A stretch of 64,000 nucleotides of DNA from Neisseria animalis (GTDB lineage: Bacteria > Pseudomonadota > Gammaproteobacteria > Burkholderiales > Neisseriaceae), in contig NZ_LR134287.1 of assembly GCF_900636515.1 (NCBI RefSeq), positions 62,001 to 126,000 on the forward strand, written 5' to 3'. Both the position numbers and the translations under genes were made by a program. Positions within the stretch are counted from its first letter, which is position 1, and every line of letters begins with the position of its first letter. This document shows, piece by piece, positions 16,747 through 26,479 of the stretch. The notes beneath the pieces were generated by a model, which saw nothing but the letters and a program-made list of their open reading frames with translations, did not search any database and was not told the DNA's origin.

Positions 16747-17682
16747 TTATTTCTTCAATTCGGCAACCAGTTGCGGGACGACTTCAAACAAATCGCCGAC
16801 AATACCATAGTCTGCAATATTGAAAATCGGCGCATCCGGATCTTTATTGACAGCAACAATTACTTTACTGTCCTGCATGCCGGCAGTATGCTGAATCGCA
16901 CCGGAAATACCGACGGCAATATAGAGCTGGGGTGCGACAACTTTACCGGTTTGGCCGACTTGGGTATCGTTGGCGGCATACTCTGCATCAACTGCGGCAC
17001 GCGAGGCTCCGATTGCCGCACCCAATACATCAGCCAACGGCTCCAATACTTCATTGAATTTTTCAGCACTGCCCAATGCACGTCCGCCCGCCACCACTAC
17101 TTTGGCCTGAGTCAGCTCAGGACGGTCGGATTGCAGCAATTCACGTTTGATAAAACGGCTCAAGTTTTGCGCCGGAGCGGCATCGATATTTTCAAGTACG
17201 GCCGAACCGCCTGTAGCGGGTGCGGCATCAAATGCGGTTGCCCGGAAAGTCAATACTAATTTTTCAGACTGGCCGGACACTACCTCAAAAGCATTACCCG
17301 CATAAATAGGGCGGACGAAAGTCTGCCCGTCAATTACTTCCGTCAAATCGGAAACTTGCGGAACATCCAGTAAAGCAGCCACCCGAGGCATCAGATTTTT
17401 ACCGAATGCGGTTGCAGTTGCGCCGATATAGCGGTAATCCGCAGCCAAACCGATTATCAAAGGAGTCAATTCTTCGGCCAACCCTGCCGCATAATAGTCT
17501 GCATCCGCCACCAATACTTTAGCCACGCCCGGAATCTGCCTGGCTGCCTCTGCAACGGCGGATACATTGCTGCCCGCTACCAAGACATGTACTTCGCCTA
17601 ATTTTTCCGAAGCTGAAACGGCGTGCAAAGTCGCAGGATTCAACTGCTGGTTGTTATGCTCGGCAATAATCAATATGCTCAT
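16747..17682 (-). CDS. etfA: Electron transfer flavoprotein subunit alpha
   Basis: The alpha subunit of the FAD-containing heterodimer that takes electrons from acyl-CoA and other dehydrogenases and passes them to ETF-quinone oxidoreductase. The 311 residues have the N-terminal adenine nucleotide hydrolase-like domain and a C-terminal FAD-binding domain (about 190-300) with KVVVAGGRALGSAEKF, GASRAAVDAEYAANDTQVGQTGK and the final NIADYGIVGDLFEVVPQL, all characteristic. It lies 13 bp after etfB and ends near an uptake sequence. Confidence 0.96.
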   Translation of the reverse strand: MSILIIAEHNNQQLNPATLHAVSASEKLGEVHVLVAGSNVSAVAEAARQIPGVAKVLVADADYYAAGLAEELTPLIIGLAADYRYIGATATAFGKNLMPRVAALLDVPQVSDLTEVIDGQTFVRPIYAGNAFEVVSGQSEKLVLTFRATAFDAAPATGGSAVLENIDAAPAQNLSRFIKRELLQSDRPELTQAKVVVAGGRALGSAEKFNEVLEPLADVLGAAIGASRAAVDAEYAANDTQVGQTGKVVAPQLYIAVGISGAIQHTAGMQDSKVIVAVNKDPDAPIFNIADYGIVGDLFEVVPQLVAELKK

Positions 17683-17695
17683 TTTACACTCCTAC

Positions 17696-18445
17696 TCAAA
17701 TGACTTTAGCTTCGTTTTTTAATTTTCCGACCAATTCGGCAGCATTGGCAACTTTGACACCGGCCTGACGGGCTTTAGGCTCTAAAACTTTTACAACGGT
17801 CAAACGCGCCGCCGTGTTTACACCCAAATCATCAGGCGTTAATTTTTCCAACGGTTTCTTTTTGGCCGCCATGATATTAGGCAGTTTTACAAAGCGCGGC
17901 TCATTCAAGCGCAAGTCCGCACTGATTACGGCCGGCAGTTTCAGGGCAACCGTTTCTTCACCGCCGTCGATTTCGCGAACCACCACCGCTTCATCATTTT
18001 CAATTTCCACTTTCGAAGCAAACGTACCTTGGGCAATGTTCAACAAAGCGGATAACATTTGCGCCGTTTGGTTGGCATCGTCATCAATCGCTTGTTTGCC
18101 CAGCAGCAGGATTTGCGGCTGCTCCTTATCGGCAACCGCTTTCAGCATTTTCGCCACTGCCAAAGGTTCCAACTTCACATCTGTTTCAACATGAACGGCC
18201 CGGTCTGCCCCCATCGCCAAAGCGGTACGCAATGTTTCTTCACATTTTTTCTCACCCAACGATACGGCAACGATTTCGCTTACTTTTCCCGCTTCTTTCA
18301 AGCGTACAGCTTCTTCCACCGCAATTTCGTCAAACGGATTCATCGACATTTTGACGTTGCCGATGTCCACATCCGAACCATCGGCTTTTACACGGACCTT
18401 GACGTTGTAGTCCACCACACGTTTCACTGCAACCAGAGCTTTCAT
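17696..18445 (-). CDS. etfB: Electron transfer flavoprotein subunit beta
   Basis: The beta subunit partner of EtfA; it binds AMP and contacts dehydrogenases. The 249 residues begin [20 protein letters not shown] and contain the signature [18 protein letters not shown] (about 37-54), [10 protein letters not shown] and [17 protein letters not shown]. It is the first gene of the etfBA operon. The start is preceded by TAGGAGAATT, a strong ribosome-binding site. The 704-bp region upstream to the end of waaC contains no gene. Confidence 0.96.
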   Translation of the reverse strand: MKALVAVKRVVDYNVKVRVKADGSDVDIGNVKMSMNPFDEIAVEEAVRLKEAGKVSEIVAVSLGEKKCEETLRTALAMGADRAVHVETDVKLEPLAVAKMLKAVADKEQPQILLLGKQAIDDDANQTAQMLSALLNIAQGTFASKVEIENDEAVVVREIDGGEETVALKLPAVISADLRLNEPRFVKLPNIMAAKKKPLEKLTPDDLGVNTAARLTVVKVLEPKARQAGVKVANAAELVGKLKNEAKVI

Positions 18446-19149
18446 GCAATTCTCCTAGCGGGATTTTAAAAAGAATATCTATCAAACAGATCTGCAAAAC
18501 AGTTTTTACCGCTTTTTATTATTTTTCAGACGGCATTTGCAGTCGGCTAACACTGAATGCAATAAGGCGGCAAACCGCTGACGGCACAGATAAGTATCCA
18601 CCAACAGACTTTTATGGTCATTTGCCACAGAATGATACGGCGTTGCCGCGCCTTGTCCAAAAGAGGGGATTTGACCAAGCTGCCAAAGCAGCAAGTCCGC
18701 CGACCCGTACTGTCTGCGGCTTTGCTGCCTTGCATCGTTCTGTGTTATCCGAATATTTCAGGCTTTTGATAAAGGCCCGGTAATGCCGTATCATTTCGTA
18801 TCGGTAACCATAACTGCATATAAGCCGCAGCCGGATAAAATCCGGAAGAGGTTGAATGACACAAGGCAGCAGAATAACCATTCCCAGCCTGAACGAACTT
18901 TTCAAGTAAAAAAACAGTGCTTTTGGTTTTGATGCCTGCAACCGCAAATTACATGCAAAGTAAGTGCGCGGCAAAGATACCAAACTGCTGAAACTGCCGA
19001 ATCTGCCGCTTCAATTATCCGAAACTGTTTTTCAAACCGAAGCCGTCCGTTACCGTAACACCATCACGGTGATAACCGCCGCATTTCCACAAAATCTGTA
19101 CGGTAATTATACCGTTTTTAAAGTATTTACTCAGCAAATTTACCGGCTT
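18446..19149. other. 704-bp non-coding stretch between waaC and etfB
   Basis: It holds an isolated uptake-sequence core near 18525 and a decayed long-form Correia-like element at 18613-18756. Outside these I see no gene, RNA or clear regulatory motif; the short open frames lack ribosome-binding sites and recognisable composition. Confidence 0.6.
18613..18756. repeat. Correia-like element, long form, decayed
   Basis: The left end is TATGGTCATTTGCCACAGAATGATACGG and the right end CGTTCTGTGTTATCCGAATAT. The centre includes CAAGCTGCCAAAGCAGCAAG, shared with the copies at 20162 and 22238. Confidence 0.75.
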
Positions 19150-20124
19150 TTAACCCGACTGCTTGGCAACAATGCATTCCGCCAATACTTTATACACTTC
19201 ATCCACAGCCGGAATTTGTCCGGCATTGCCGATATTCCGCGCCCAAACTGATTCCTGTACGCCGGTTTTAACCGGATCGGTATCGGTAAAAATACCGACT
19301 ACCGGCGTATCCAACGCATTTGCCAGATGCAGCAGACCGGTATCCACACCTGCAACGCCCTGTGCATGCCGCAGCAGGTATGCAGCCTGAAGCAGATTCA
19401 TTTTGCCGCATACTTCCGCAAAAGGCAGCTTCGCCGCAATCTGCTCCGCCCGATGACGCTCTGCTTCGTTACCCCACGGCAGATAAACAGCACAACCCCG
19501 TTCCGTATGCAATTTTTCCAATAACCCTATCCAATGGCCGACCGGCCATAATTTACTGTCACGACTGGTGGCATGCAGCGCAACGCAATACGGATGCCGC
19601 AAGTCGGTTTGCAGACGGCCTGCATCGGGAACAACCAGACCGAAATGCAAATTATCGGGCAAATCATAGCCGAATACCTGCCCGAACAAGGCCCGATTGC
19701 GCCAAACCGCATTTCTGCCTTTCGGCACGGCATATCCCTGCCTGTAAAACCATGCCGCCAAACCTTCCCGTGCGCTGGCATTATCCAAACCTTTAACAGC
19801 CACACCCGCCATTTTTGCAAAAAGCGCACTTTTCATCAGGCCCTGACTGTCCAGCACAAAATCATAATGTTCCTGCCGTAAATCCGCCTTCAGACGGCAT
19901 ATCTCCCGCCAAGTTTCCTTTTTAGCCAACTGTTTGCGCCATTGCCGCCAACGCATGGTATGCACTTTTTTCACAAACGGATGCAGCCGCGCAATATCCG
20001 CAAAACCTGCTTCACACAACCAATGCAGTTCCACACCAGGGCAGAAGCGCGACAAATCGTCCACAGCAGGCAGCGTATGGATTAAATCCCCCATACTGGA
20101 CAAACGCACCAATAAAACTTTCAT
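19150..20124 (-). CDS. waaC: Lipopolysaccharide heptosyltransferase I
   Basis: A GT9 family glycosyltransferase that adds the first L-glycero-D-manno-heptose to Kdo2-lipid A in the inner membrane leaflet. The 324-residue protein begins MKVLLVRLSSMGDLIHTLPA, the nucleotide-heptose transferase hallmark. FVLDSQGLMKSALFAKM (about 91-107) and the C-terminal GVDTGLLHLANALDTPVVGIFTDTDP (about 257-282) bind ADP-heptose. The start is 12 bp from parS site 2. No other LPS core gene is adjacent. Confidence 0.94.
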   Translation of the reverse strand: MKVLLVRLSSMGDLIHTLPAVDDLSRFCPGVELHWLCEAGFADIARLHPFVKKVHTMRWRQWRKQLAKKETWREICRLKADLRQEHYDFVLDSQGLMKSALFAKMAGVAVKGLDNASAREGLAAWFYRQGYAVPKGRNAVWRNRALFGQVFGYDLPDNLHFGLVVPDAGRLQTDLRHPYCVALHATSRDSKLWPVGHWIGLLEKLHTERGCAVYLPWGNEAERHRAEQIAAKLPFAEVCGKMNLLQAAYLLRHAQGVAGVDTGLLHLANALDTPVVGIFTDTDPVKTGVQESVWARNIGNAGQIPAVDEVYKVLAECIVAKQSG

Positions 20125-20136
20125 AACCCTACCATT

Positions 20137-20152
20137 GGTTTCACGTGAAACA
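20137..20152. promoter_or_regulatory. parS site 2
   Basis: GGTTTCACGTGAAACA matches the parS consensus at 15 of 16 positions. It lies just upstream of the waaC start, so bound ParB could also touch the waaC promoter. Confidence 0.9.
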
Positions 20153-20161
20153 TTATGTTTA

Positions 20162-20308
20162 TATAGTCATTTGACACAGAACGATACGGCGTTGCTGCAC
20201 TTTACTCAAAGGAAGGCGGCTTGACCAAGCTGCCGAAGCAGCAAGTCTGCCGACCCGTATTGTCTGAGGCTTAACCGTCCCGTCTTATTCTATGTTATTC
20301 GAATACAG
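20162..20308. repeat. Correia-like element, long form
   Basis: It begins TATAGTCATTTGACACAGAACG and ends TTCTATGTTATTCGAATAC, a weakened inverse. It lies between parS sites 2 and 3. Confidence 0.75.
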
Positions 20309-20389
20309 TATAGACAGGATGATTAAATTTTGACGCAAAACAGCAAACCGAAATCCGTCCGATGGCCACCAACCTTACTTTATGATTAC

Positions 20390-20405
20390 AGTTTCACGTG
20401 AAACA
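20390..20405. promoter_or_regulatory. parS site 3
   Basis: AGTTTCACGTGAAACA matches the parS consensus at 15 of 16 positions. It sits just downstream of the nicotinamidase-like gene, 238 bp from site 2. Confidence 0.9.
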
Positions 20406-20437
20406 TCAGTCGGATATTATTAATATATTATATTAAA

Positions 20438-21073
20438 TTATTGATTTTTAATAAATTTATGGATTTCAGCGGCATTTTCCAATACCACCGCACCGGCTTG
20501 CGCCATCAACTCCCATGCTTCTTCCACCGTCTCCGGAGCAATACCGCGACAGGCAGCGGCATTGACTATAACCGTCCAACTGCCACCTTTCAAAAGCTGT
20601 AACACCGTTGTTTTGACACAATAATCCGTTGCAAGACCGCCGACAATAATTACCTTTGCCTGCTTCTCGCGCAACCATTCCAACAAACCCGTACTCAATT
20701 TTTCACCGATGTCGTGAAAACACGCACCGTAAGGGTGGAATTCGGGGTCTACGCCTTTCCACACACAATAATCATATTCCTGCGCGCGCGGCAGACCGTC
20801 GAGCAGCTCATAGCCGTAACTGCCCACAATCGCATGGGATACCCAAGTAACATCCGCTTCCGGCAAGCCCGTCGGCAGCAGCATTTCCCCGCGTTCCCGC
20901 ACCAGCCATTTCGCTTGCGGGCTGTGTGCGTCTTTCGTCATCACGCGCAAATCCGCCAGCAAAGCCTGCGCGTTCAACTCCGCCACAATCGTATCACCTC
21001 CGACTACCGGCAATTCGGTGGGGCAAAGCGGCGAAAACGTCTTTTGCGCATCCACATCAATCGAAACAATCAT
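20438..21073 (-). CDS. pncA: Nicotinamidase-like cysteine hydrolase (PncA family)
   Basis: An isochorismatase-fold hydrolase; nicotinamidases convert nicotinamide to nicotinate for NAD salvage. The 211 residues show the catalytic triad pattern: an Asp in SIDVDAQKTF (about 6-8), a Lys in YCVWKGVDP (about 110), and the nucleophile Cys in GGLATDYCVKTT (about 152). TKDAHS carries metal-binding Asp and His. The family also includes other amidases, so substrate is inferred. Monocistronic. Confidence 0.85.
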   Translation of the reverse strand: MIVSIDVDAQKTFSPLCPTELPVVGGDTIVAELNAQALLADLRVMTKDAHSPQAKWLVRERGEMLLPTGLPEADVTWVSHAIVGSYGYELLDGLPRAQEYDYCVWKGVDPEFHPYGACFHDIGEKLSTGLLEWLREKQAKVIIVGGLATDYCVKTTVLQLLKGGSWTVIVNAAACRGIAPETVEEAWELMAQAGAVVLENAAEIHKFIKNQ

Positions 21074-21187
21074 AAGCGTACAGGGAAGTTATACCTTCGC
21101 TCATTATAGCAAACGATAAACCGTAACGGGCAAATATCGCCCGTCTCTGTGCTATCATCAGACTTTCCATTTTTCAGACGGCATATC

Positions 21188-21862
21188 ATGCAGCATACCA
21201 TCGCCGCCATCGCCACCGTACACTCTCCCTACAAACAAAAATTCGGCGTAGCCCGCCAACCCGGGCTGGTACCTGCCGCCGGAGTCTGTATCGAGCTGAC
21301 ACCCGAATTCAAGGCCGACAGTGTGCGCGGCTTGGAAGACTTCGATTACCTGTGGATAAGTTTCATCTTCCACGGCGTACTCGGCGAAGGTTGGTCGCAA
21401 ATGGTTCGTCCGCCGCGTTTGGGCGGCAAACAAAAAATGGGCGTATTCGCCACCCGCAGTCCGCACCGCCCAAACCATCTCGGTTTGTCTCTGCTCAAAT
21501 TAGATCGCATAGAATGCGGCAAAACCGTCAGACTTTATTGCAGCGGAGCCGACCTGCTCGACGGCACACCCGTTATCGACATCAAACCCTACATTCCTTT
21601 TGTCGAAGCCAAACCCGATGCCGCCAGCGGTTTCGTTACCGGCAAACCCGAAGAATTAGATGTCATATGGCCGGAGCACACCGACACGGCTTTATCCGCA
21701 AACGAACGCGAACTCATCAGCCAGAGCATCGCCCAAGACCCGCGCCCCGCCTATCAAAATATTCCCGAACGCGTGTATGTGATGAATATTTCGGCTTACG
21801 AAGTGAAATTTCAGATTCAAGACAATACTGCCAAAATTCTTTCCGTTGAACGGGCAGGATAG
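21188..21862 (+). CDS. trmO: tRNA (N6-threonylcarbamoyladenosine37-N6)-methyltransferase TrmO
   Basis: TrmO (TsaA, YaeB) methylates t6A37 to m6t6A in threonine tRNAs using S-adenosylmethionine in an unusual beta-barrel fold. From MQHTIAAIATVHSPYKQKFG the protein is 224 residues. The family signature FATRSPHRPNHLGLSLLKLD (about 93-112) and GTPVIDIKPYIPF (about 130-142) are present. The open frame extends 13 codons upstream without homology. Its substrate modification depends on the TsaC pathway, represented at 12.2 kb. Confidence 0.93.
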   Translation: MQHTIAAIATVHSPYKQKFGVARQPGLVPAAGVCIELTPEFKADSVRGLEDFDYLWISFIFHGVLGEGWSQMVRPPRLGGKQKMGVFATRSPHRPNHLGLSLLKLDRIECGKTVRLYCSGADLLDGTPVIDIKPYIPFVEAKPDAASGFVTGKPEELDVIWPEHTDTALSANERELISQSIAQDPRPAYQNIPERVYVMNISAYEVKFQIQDNTAKILSVERAG

Positions 21863-21877
21863 AATTATCCACAGGAT

Positions 21878-21917
21878 AAAGCCGTCTGCAAATTGCGTGT
21901 AATTTTCAGACGGCTTT
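21878..21917. terminator. Uptake-sequence terminator after trmO
   Basis: AAAGCCGTCTGCAAA pairs with TTTTCAGACGGCTTT; the arms are of mixed GCA and GAA type. A DnaA-box match (21865-21873) overlaps its upstream side. Between here and 22130 I see only AT-rich DNA. Confidence 0.78.
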
Positions 21918-22130
21918 GTTTTATCCGGATTGATATTTTTGCGGTTTTTCTCCAATAAAATCAAATAATATGAAAATCATGATAATAGCTTGTTATTTGC
22001 AACTGCCGTACAAATTATAGTTATCCGACTCAAAAAACCAACCTTCAAATTTTCTCAGCCAAACAGATTTGACTATACATCTTTTGAAATATTGGGCAAT
22101 TATTCAAACCTACACCATCAGTCATATAAA

Positions 22131-22237
22131 TATAGTCGAATAAAATGAGAATGAGACAAGGCAGCGAAGCCGCAGACAGTACAGATAGTACGACAAGGCA
22201 AAGCAACGCAGTATCATTCTTATTTTAAAAGACTATA
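22131..22237. repeat. Correia-like element, short form, copy 6
   Basis: A 107-bp element from TATAGTCGAATAAAATGAG to TTTTAAAAGACTATA. It is directly followed by a long-form element at 22238. Confidence 0.92.
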
Positions 22238-22391
22238 CATAGCCATTTGACACAAAACGATGCAGTGCTGTTGTGCCTTGTTCAAAGAAGGGGGGCTTGA
22301 CCAAGCCGCCGGAACAGCAAGTCCGTTAACCCGTACTGTCCGTACTGCCTTCAGCCTTGCTGCCTTATCCTTTATGTGCCGGTTGCTTATA
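22238..22391. repeat. Correia-like element, long form, abutting copy 6
   Basis: It starts CATAGCCATTTGACACAAAACG and ends near TTTATGTGCCGGTTGCTTATA. It overlaps the upstream edge of the gapA terminator. Confidence 0.7.
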
Positions 22392-22428
22392 AAAAGGCCG
22401 TCTGCAAATTTACAGACGGCCTTTTTTC
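22391..22428. terminator. Uptake-sequence terminator of gapA
   Basis: AAAAAGGCCGTCTGCAAA and TTTACAGACGGCCTTTTTT form a nearly perfect hairpin. On the minus strand it ends the gapA transcript. Confidence 0.82.
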
Positions 22429-22444
22429 ACTTTAAAACAATTAT

Positions 22445-23449
<1,005 letters not shown>

Positions 23450-24070
23450 TTAATACTCCTCAAAAATAATCGGCAGATGGGAAATTTTCATTTGTCTCCA
23501 TTTTATCCTGAAATAAAACTACTACCTAGAACTACATTTGATTACGGATAAAATATTTGATTTTAATAGAAAAATACAACACTTCATGCCGTCTGCAAAA
23601 TACGGGATTCCAAACATGGGGTTTTATCGGAAAATGTTGTTATGTTGTTATTTTAAAACCGCCTTGCTTTATTCAGGATTATTCAATTATTTTTTATATA
23701 ATTTGATGTTTTTAATGAGCAGCAGGATTTTTTGTGGATAACAATGATATTTCAAATAAAATCAAATGGTTTTATTTTATAAAAGTGGCTGTTTAAGAGG
23801 GCGTGTTAAAAAAGAAATCATTTGGATAACTCCAAGCCAAAAAAGTAATGCTGTGGATAAACTGAAAATTTTCCGCCTGTTTTCTACATATTTTGCAGAC
23901 GGCCTGAATTGGAGCAGACATCTGTTTTCAAGCCATCACCTAATGAAAACATCATATTTTTCAAAATCCTACCAAAATCATAAGTAAATACTATTAAAAA
24001 TAATGGATTAACCGTCTGATTTTATCGTATCATCAAATCATCATTATTTATCCTGCAAAAGGAAACTGCC
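23450..24070. other. AT-rich 620-bp gap between gapA and lpxC
   Basis: No gene is supported. It contains one uptake-sequence core near 23590, another near 23900, and two perfect DnaA-box matches on the minus strand (23733-23741 and 23852-23860). The promoters of the divergent gapA and lpxC must lie here. Confidence 0.6.
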
Positions 24071-24988
24071 ATGCTGCAACGTACCCTTGCCAAACCCATC
24101 AGCGTTACCGGAGTCGGCCTGCATTCGGGCGAACGTGTCGCGCTTACCCTGCATCCGGCTGCGGAAAACAGCGGCATTTCATTCCGCCGTACCGATTTGA
24201 GCGGCGAGCAGGGTGAAATCATCAAACTCAATCCTTATCTGATTAACGACACACGCTTGTCTTCCACCATCGTTACCGAAAACGGCGTGCGCGTCGGTAC
24301 CATCGAACACATCATGTCGGCACTTTCCGCATACGGTGTGGATAACGCGCTGATTGAGTTGAATGCGCCTGAAATTCCGATTATGGACGGCTCCAGCCTG
24401 CCGTTTATCTATCTTTTGCAAGATGCAGGCATTGTCGATCAAGGTGCACAAAAGCGTTTTCTGCGTATTTTGAAAGAAGTGGAAATCAAAGAAGCGGGCA
24501 AATGGGTAAAATTTACGCCTTATGAAGGCTTTAAAGTTACTTTAACCATCGAATTCGATCACCCTGTTTTCAACAGCAGCGCCCCGACATTTGAAATCGA
24601 TTTTGCCGGACAATCATATGTGGACGAAATCGCCCGCGCCCGTACCTTCGGCTTTATGCAGGAAGTAGAAATGATGCGCGCCCACAACCTCGGCTTGGGC
24701 GGCAATTTGAACAATGCGATTGTGATTGACGATACGGACGTATTAAATCCCGAAGGTTTGCGCTATCCTGATGAATTTGTACGCCACAAAATCCTTGATG
24801 CCATCGGCGACTTATACATAGTCGGCCACCCGATTATCGGCGCATTCGAAGGCTACAAATCCGGCCATGCCATCAACAATGCTTTACTGCGTGCAGTTTT
24901 GGCAGATGAAACCGCTTACGAATGGGTAGAATTTCCGAATGACGATGATTTGCCCAACGCATTTCACGAACTGCCCAGCGCCGCTTGA
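24071..24988 (+). CDS. lpxC: UDP-3-O-acyl-N-acetylglucosamine deacetylase
   Basis: The zinc-dependent committed step of lipid A synthesis. The 305 residues match the family. Glu79 and His80 in GTIEHIMSAL, and the later RHKILDAIGDLYIVGHPIIG (about 239-258) with its His and Asp zinc ligands, are visible; a Thr/Gly-rich N-terminal TGVGLHSGE is typical. The gene is single, preceded by AGGAAACTGCC, and ends before an uptake-sequence terminator. In several bacteria it lies by the ftsZ cluster; here it does not. Confidence 0.97.
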   Translation: MLQRTLAKPISVTGVGLHSGERVALTLHPAAENSGISFRRTDLSGEQGEIIKLNPYLINDTRLSSTIVTENGVRVGTIEHIMSALSAYGVDNALIELNAPEIPIMDGSSLPFIYLLQDAGIVDQGAQKRFLRILKEVEIKEAGKWVKFTPYEGFKVTLTIEFDHPVFNSSAPTFEIDFAGQSYVDEIARARTFGFMQEVEMMRAHNLGLGGNLNNAIVIDDTDVLNPEGLRYPDEFVRHKILDAIGDLYIVGHPIIGAFEGYKSGHAINNALLRAVLADETAYEWVEFPNDDDLPNAFHELPSAA

Positions 24989-25122
24989 TGTCTGTTAAGC
25001 CGGATATGTTCTGATACACAAACCAAAACCGTATAAATCGGCGGATTTGCTGCTTAAATTCCTTCCGGAACAAAGCACAACTCCGCCGTATCGTTTTGCA
25101 TCAAATAACTGTACGCTAACAG

Positions 25123-25173
25123 CAAAAAAGGCCGTCTGCAAAATAAACCTTTATTTTACAGACAGCCTTTTTA
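25123..25173. terminator. Uptake-sequence terminator of lpxC
   Basis: AAAAAAGGCCGTCTG pairs with CAGACAGCCTTTTT (one mismatch). Its T run merges into the adjoining Correia-like element. Confidence 0.75.
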
Positions 25174-25278
25174 TAGTCTTTTAAAATAAGAATGATACTG
25201 CGTTGCTTTACCTTGTCGTACTATCTGTACTGTCTGCGGCTTCGCTGCCTTGTCTCATTCTCATTTTATTCGACTATA
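25172..25278. repeat. Correia-like element, short form, copy 7
   Basis: A 107-bp element from TATAGTCTTTTAAAATAAG to TTTTATTCGACTATA, between the convergent lpxC and dksA genes. It ends 11 bp before the dksA stop codon region. Confidence 0.92.
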
Positions 25279-25288
25279 TTACTGAATA

Positions 25289-25705
25289 TTAATCTGCGAA
25301 CTGCTTTTTCATCCGCTCGCGGCGTTCCTGAGCTTCCACCGACAAAGTCGCGGTCGGTCGTGCCAAAAGGCGTTTCAAACCGATGGGTTCGCCGGTATCG
25401 TCGCAATAACCGTAATCTTCATTATCAATGCGGCGGATGGTTGCTTGTACTTTAGATAGTAATTTCCGTTCGCGGTCGCGGGTACGCAATTCCAAAGCGT
25501 ATTCTTCTTCCTGAGTGGCGCGGTCGGCAGGATCGGGGGCAGATTCGTGCTCCTGAAGATGTCCGGCCGTGGCGGTAGCATTTTCAATCAGCTCTTCCTG
25601 CATATTAACCAGCAATTCGCGGAAAAAAGCCAAATGCTCAGCGTTCATGTAATCGTCTTCCGGCCCGTTCCAATTCAAAATATCTTGTTCTGTCAGCTTT
25701 GCCAT
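25289..25705 (-). CDS. dksA: RNA polymerase-binding transcription factor DksA with a degenerate zinc site
   Basis: DksA enters the RNA polymerase secondary channel and works with ppGpp to control rRNA and amino-acid promoters. The 138 residues contain the coiled-coil with the acidic tip (SAPDPADRATQEEE, about 55-68; the DPADRA tip matches the DxxDxA motif). The usual CxxC...CxxC zinc finger is lost: it reads YCDDTG and later LSVEAQ, leaving one Cys. This resembles zinc-independent DksA2-type proteins (CxxT...CxxA). It is preceded by yggT/proC genes on the same strand but separated by over 200 bp. Confidence 0.94.
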   Translation of the reverse strand: MAKLTEQDILNWNGPEDDYMNAEHLAFFRELLVNMQEELIENATATAGHLQEHESAPDPADRATQEEEYALELRTRDRERKLLSKVQATIRRIDNEDYGYCDDTGEPIGLKRLLARPTATLSVEAQERRERMKKQFAD

Positions 25706-25922
25706 AATCGTTTTTCTTTCACTCTGTTTGATAGGGAGTAGTCTGCCTAAATCAGTTTCAAATACTACAAAGTTGCCGTTATTATTGATTTCTCAAGATT
25801 TTTTCCCAGAATCGGATAAGTGGTCTGAGAAAGGCGGAATAATAACACGTTTTTTCTGCCCCTCCGCATTTTATCTGCCGATTTGTACTTAATTTTCCTA
25901 ATCCTAGGAAAAAGCCGTGCGT

Positions 25923-26477
25923 CTAATGCAACAGCCATAAATTGAGCTGCATGACCAGTTGCGGCAGCAAACGCCCCAACCACAGCCACAAAACCAATAC
26001 CAAAAGACTGCCTGAAAAATCATAACGTCCGATACGCAGGAAAGAAAACGGCGCAAGCAGCGGGGCAAACACACGTTGCAAAGCAACGGCAAGCGGAGAA
26101 TAAGGCGATCGGAAACTGCACACCATACGGATAACCAATCCGATCAGCAATACATAAGCCAGTGATTTCAATACGCCCAATAATGAAAACAGCATATTGG
26201 CCAAAACCACTTTCATGCCGAAACCGAAAGGCGATGCCACCAGCGTCATAACACTGAATACCAAATAATACAGCAACAGTCCGGCAATAACACACGCCCA
26301 TTCAGCCCGCTTGGGCGGCAGGATTTTACCCAACGGATTAACCAGCCAATCCGTCGTCTGCATCACAAACGCTGCCAACGGGTGCCGGCTGTCCAATCCG
26401 GCGCGCTGCAACCAAAAACGGGCCAGACACAAAATAACCAAGCCGTCTGCCAGCAATACCAATACATCTCCGCGCAT
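25923..26477 (-). CDS. yggT: YggT family membrane protein
   Basis: A 184-residue integral membrane protein with two copies of the YGGT domain: the first about 5-90 (containing TTDWLVNPLGKILPP) and the second about 100-184 (RVFAPLLAPFSFLRIG). The family is often linked to osmotic tolerance or to positioning of membrane machinery; the exact role is unclear. It lies 2 bp after proC on the same strand, the classical yggS-proC-yggT neighbourhood, although yggS here is about 21 kb away. Confidence 0.88.
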   Translation of the reverse strand: MRGDVLVLLADGLVILCLARFWLQRAGLDSRHPLAAFVMQTTDWLVNPLGKILPPKRAEWACVIAGLLLYYLVFSVMTLVASPFGFGMKVVLANMLFSLLGVLKSLAYVLLIGLVIRMVCSFRSPYSPLAVALQRVFAPLLAPFSFLRIGRYDFSGSLLVLVLWLWLGRLLPQLVMQLNLWLLH

Positions 26478-26479
26478 TT

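Noticed and set aside
23766..23987. 73-codon frame in the gapA-lpxC gap
   Set aside because: AT-rich random composition, no ribosome-binding site, and a DnaA-box match inside; not supported as a gene.
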